Positions 63,764 through 64,000 of a stretch of 64,000 nucleotides of DNA are shown one piece after another; the first letter of the stretch is position 1; every line of letters begins with the position of its first letter. The notes below the pieces were generated by a model. The model searched no databases, was not told where the DNA came from, and saw only the letters and a list, made by a program, of their open reading frames with translations. The translations under genes and the position numbers were made by a program. This DNA comes from Epiperipatus broadwayi (lineage: Eukaryota > Onychophora > Udeonychophora > Euonychophora > Peripatidae), in the NCBI GenBank assembly GCA_028023455.1, contig JAQFVV010006646.1, positions 275,001 to 339,000 on the forward strand, given 5' to 3'.

Positions 63764-64000
63764 AGCACTATGGTAACTATAGCATAGCACGGTTTTTCAA
63801 ACAAATATTCTTGACGTAAAACATTAAAAATACCTGAAGATTCTAGAAACTTCAAGGTAAAATTTAGTTATAAATATTTTGGTTTTCAAACATAATTAAA
63901 TTATTTATTCATTTTCAAAAAAAATTATTAGATATTTATAATAATTATTACTAATCAGTTTCAGAAGTGATACTTTGAAAATGGCTATTTCTAATAACAA

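Overview
The window is very AT-rich, repeat-dominated, non-coding DNA of the kind found in large invertebrate genomes. I see no host protein gene, tRNA, rRNA or CRISPR array. Everything recognisable is a transposable element, almost always a decayed one. The mix of an APE-type LINE, RTE, a LINE with coiled-coil and SGNH-like ORF1 segments, two Penelope-like families and a Ty3/gypsy integrase points to a metazoan, probably an arthropod or other invertebrate. The species cannot be fixed from the sequence.

Layout. 0.1-3.5 kb: a Penelope-like 3' tail, then copy A of LINE family 1 (ORF1 plus endonuclease), split by a 980 bp element with TA target duplications. 6.5-8.05 kb: microsatellites and LINE-1 copy B, which runs into a Ty3/gypsy integrase (8.06-9.02 kb) with a possible 3' LTR (9.65-10.87 kb). 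11.66-13.75 kb: copy C (RT to tail). 13.72-14.24 kb: a large trinucleotide palindrome. 14.24-19.62 kb: copy D, the only near-complete family 1 element (ORF1 with CCHC; ORF2 with APE endonuclease, RT and C-terminal CCHC), ending in (AAT)n. 19.9-25.4 kb: no genes, one diverged repeat. 25.4-26.0 kb: a Penelope-like GIY-YIG fragment between inverted repeats. 28.4-30.5 kb: two copies of another Penelope-like element, head to head. 32.9-37.5 kb: family 3 LINE. 38.7-41.7 kb: an RTE retrotransposon on the minus strand. 42-50.9 kb: gene-free.

50.9-63.8 kb is the most striking part. Seven (AAT)n arrays alternate with six LINE pieces and almost no other DNA between them. Plus-strand family 1 (tail AAT) and minus-strand family 2 (tail ATT) are both cut off at their 5' ends directly against the arrays. 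This looks like repeated retrotransposition into the same microsatellite, including the tails of earlier insertions. Orientation relative to the microsatellite strand never switches in the window, apart from the palindrome at 14 kb.

Data quality. Bases 18,940-18,960 match the Illumina TruSeq adapter and replace about 15 nt of LINE sequence at exactly the point where ORF2 changes frame. Several other frame breaks in copy D and in the gypsy integrase lie in A or T homopolymers. Some apparent pseudogene lesions may therefore be assembly errors. The palindrome and the array lengths deserve the same caution.
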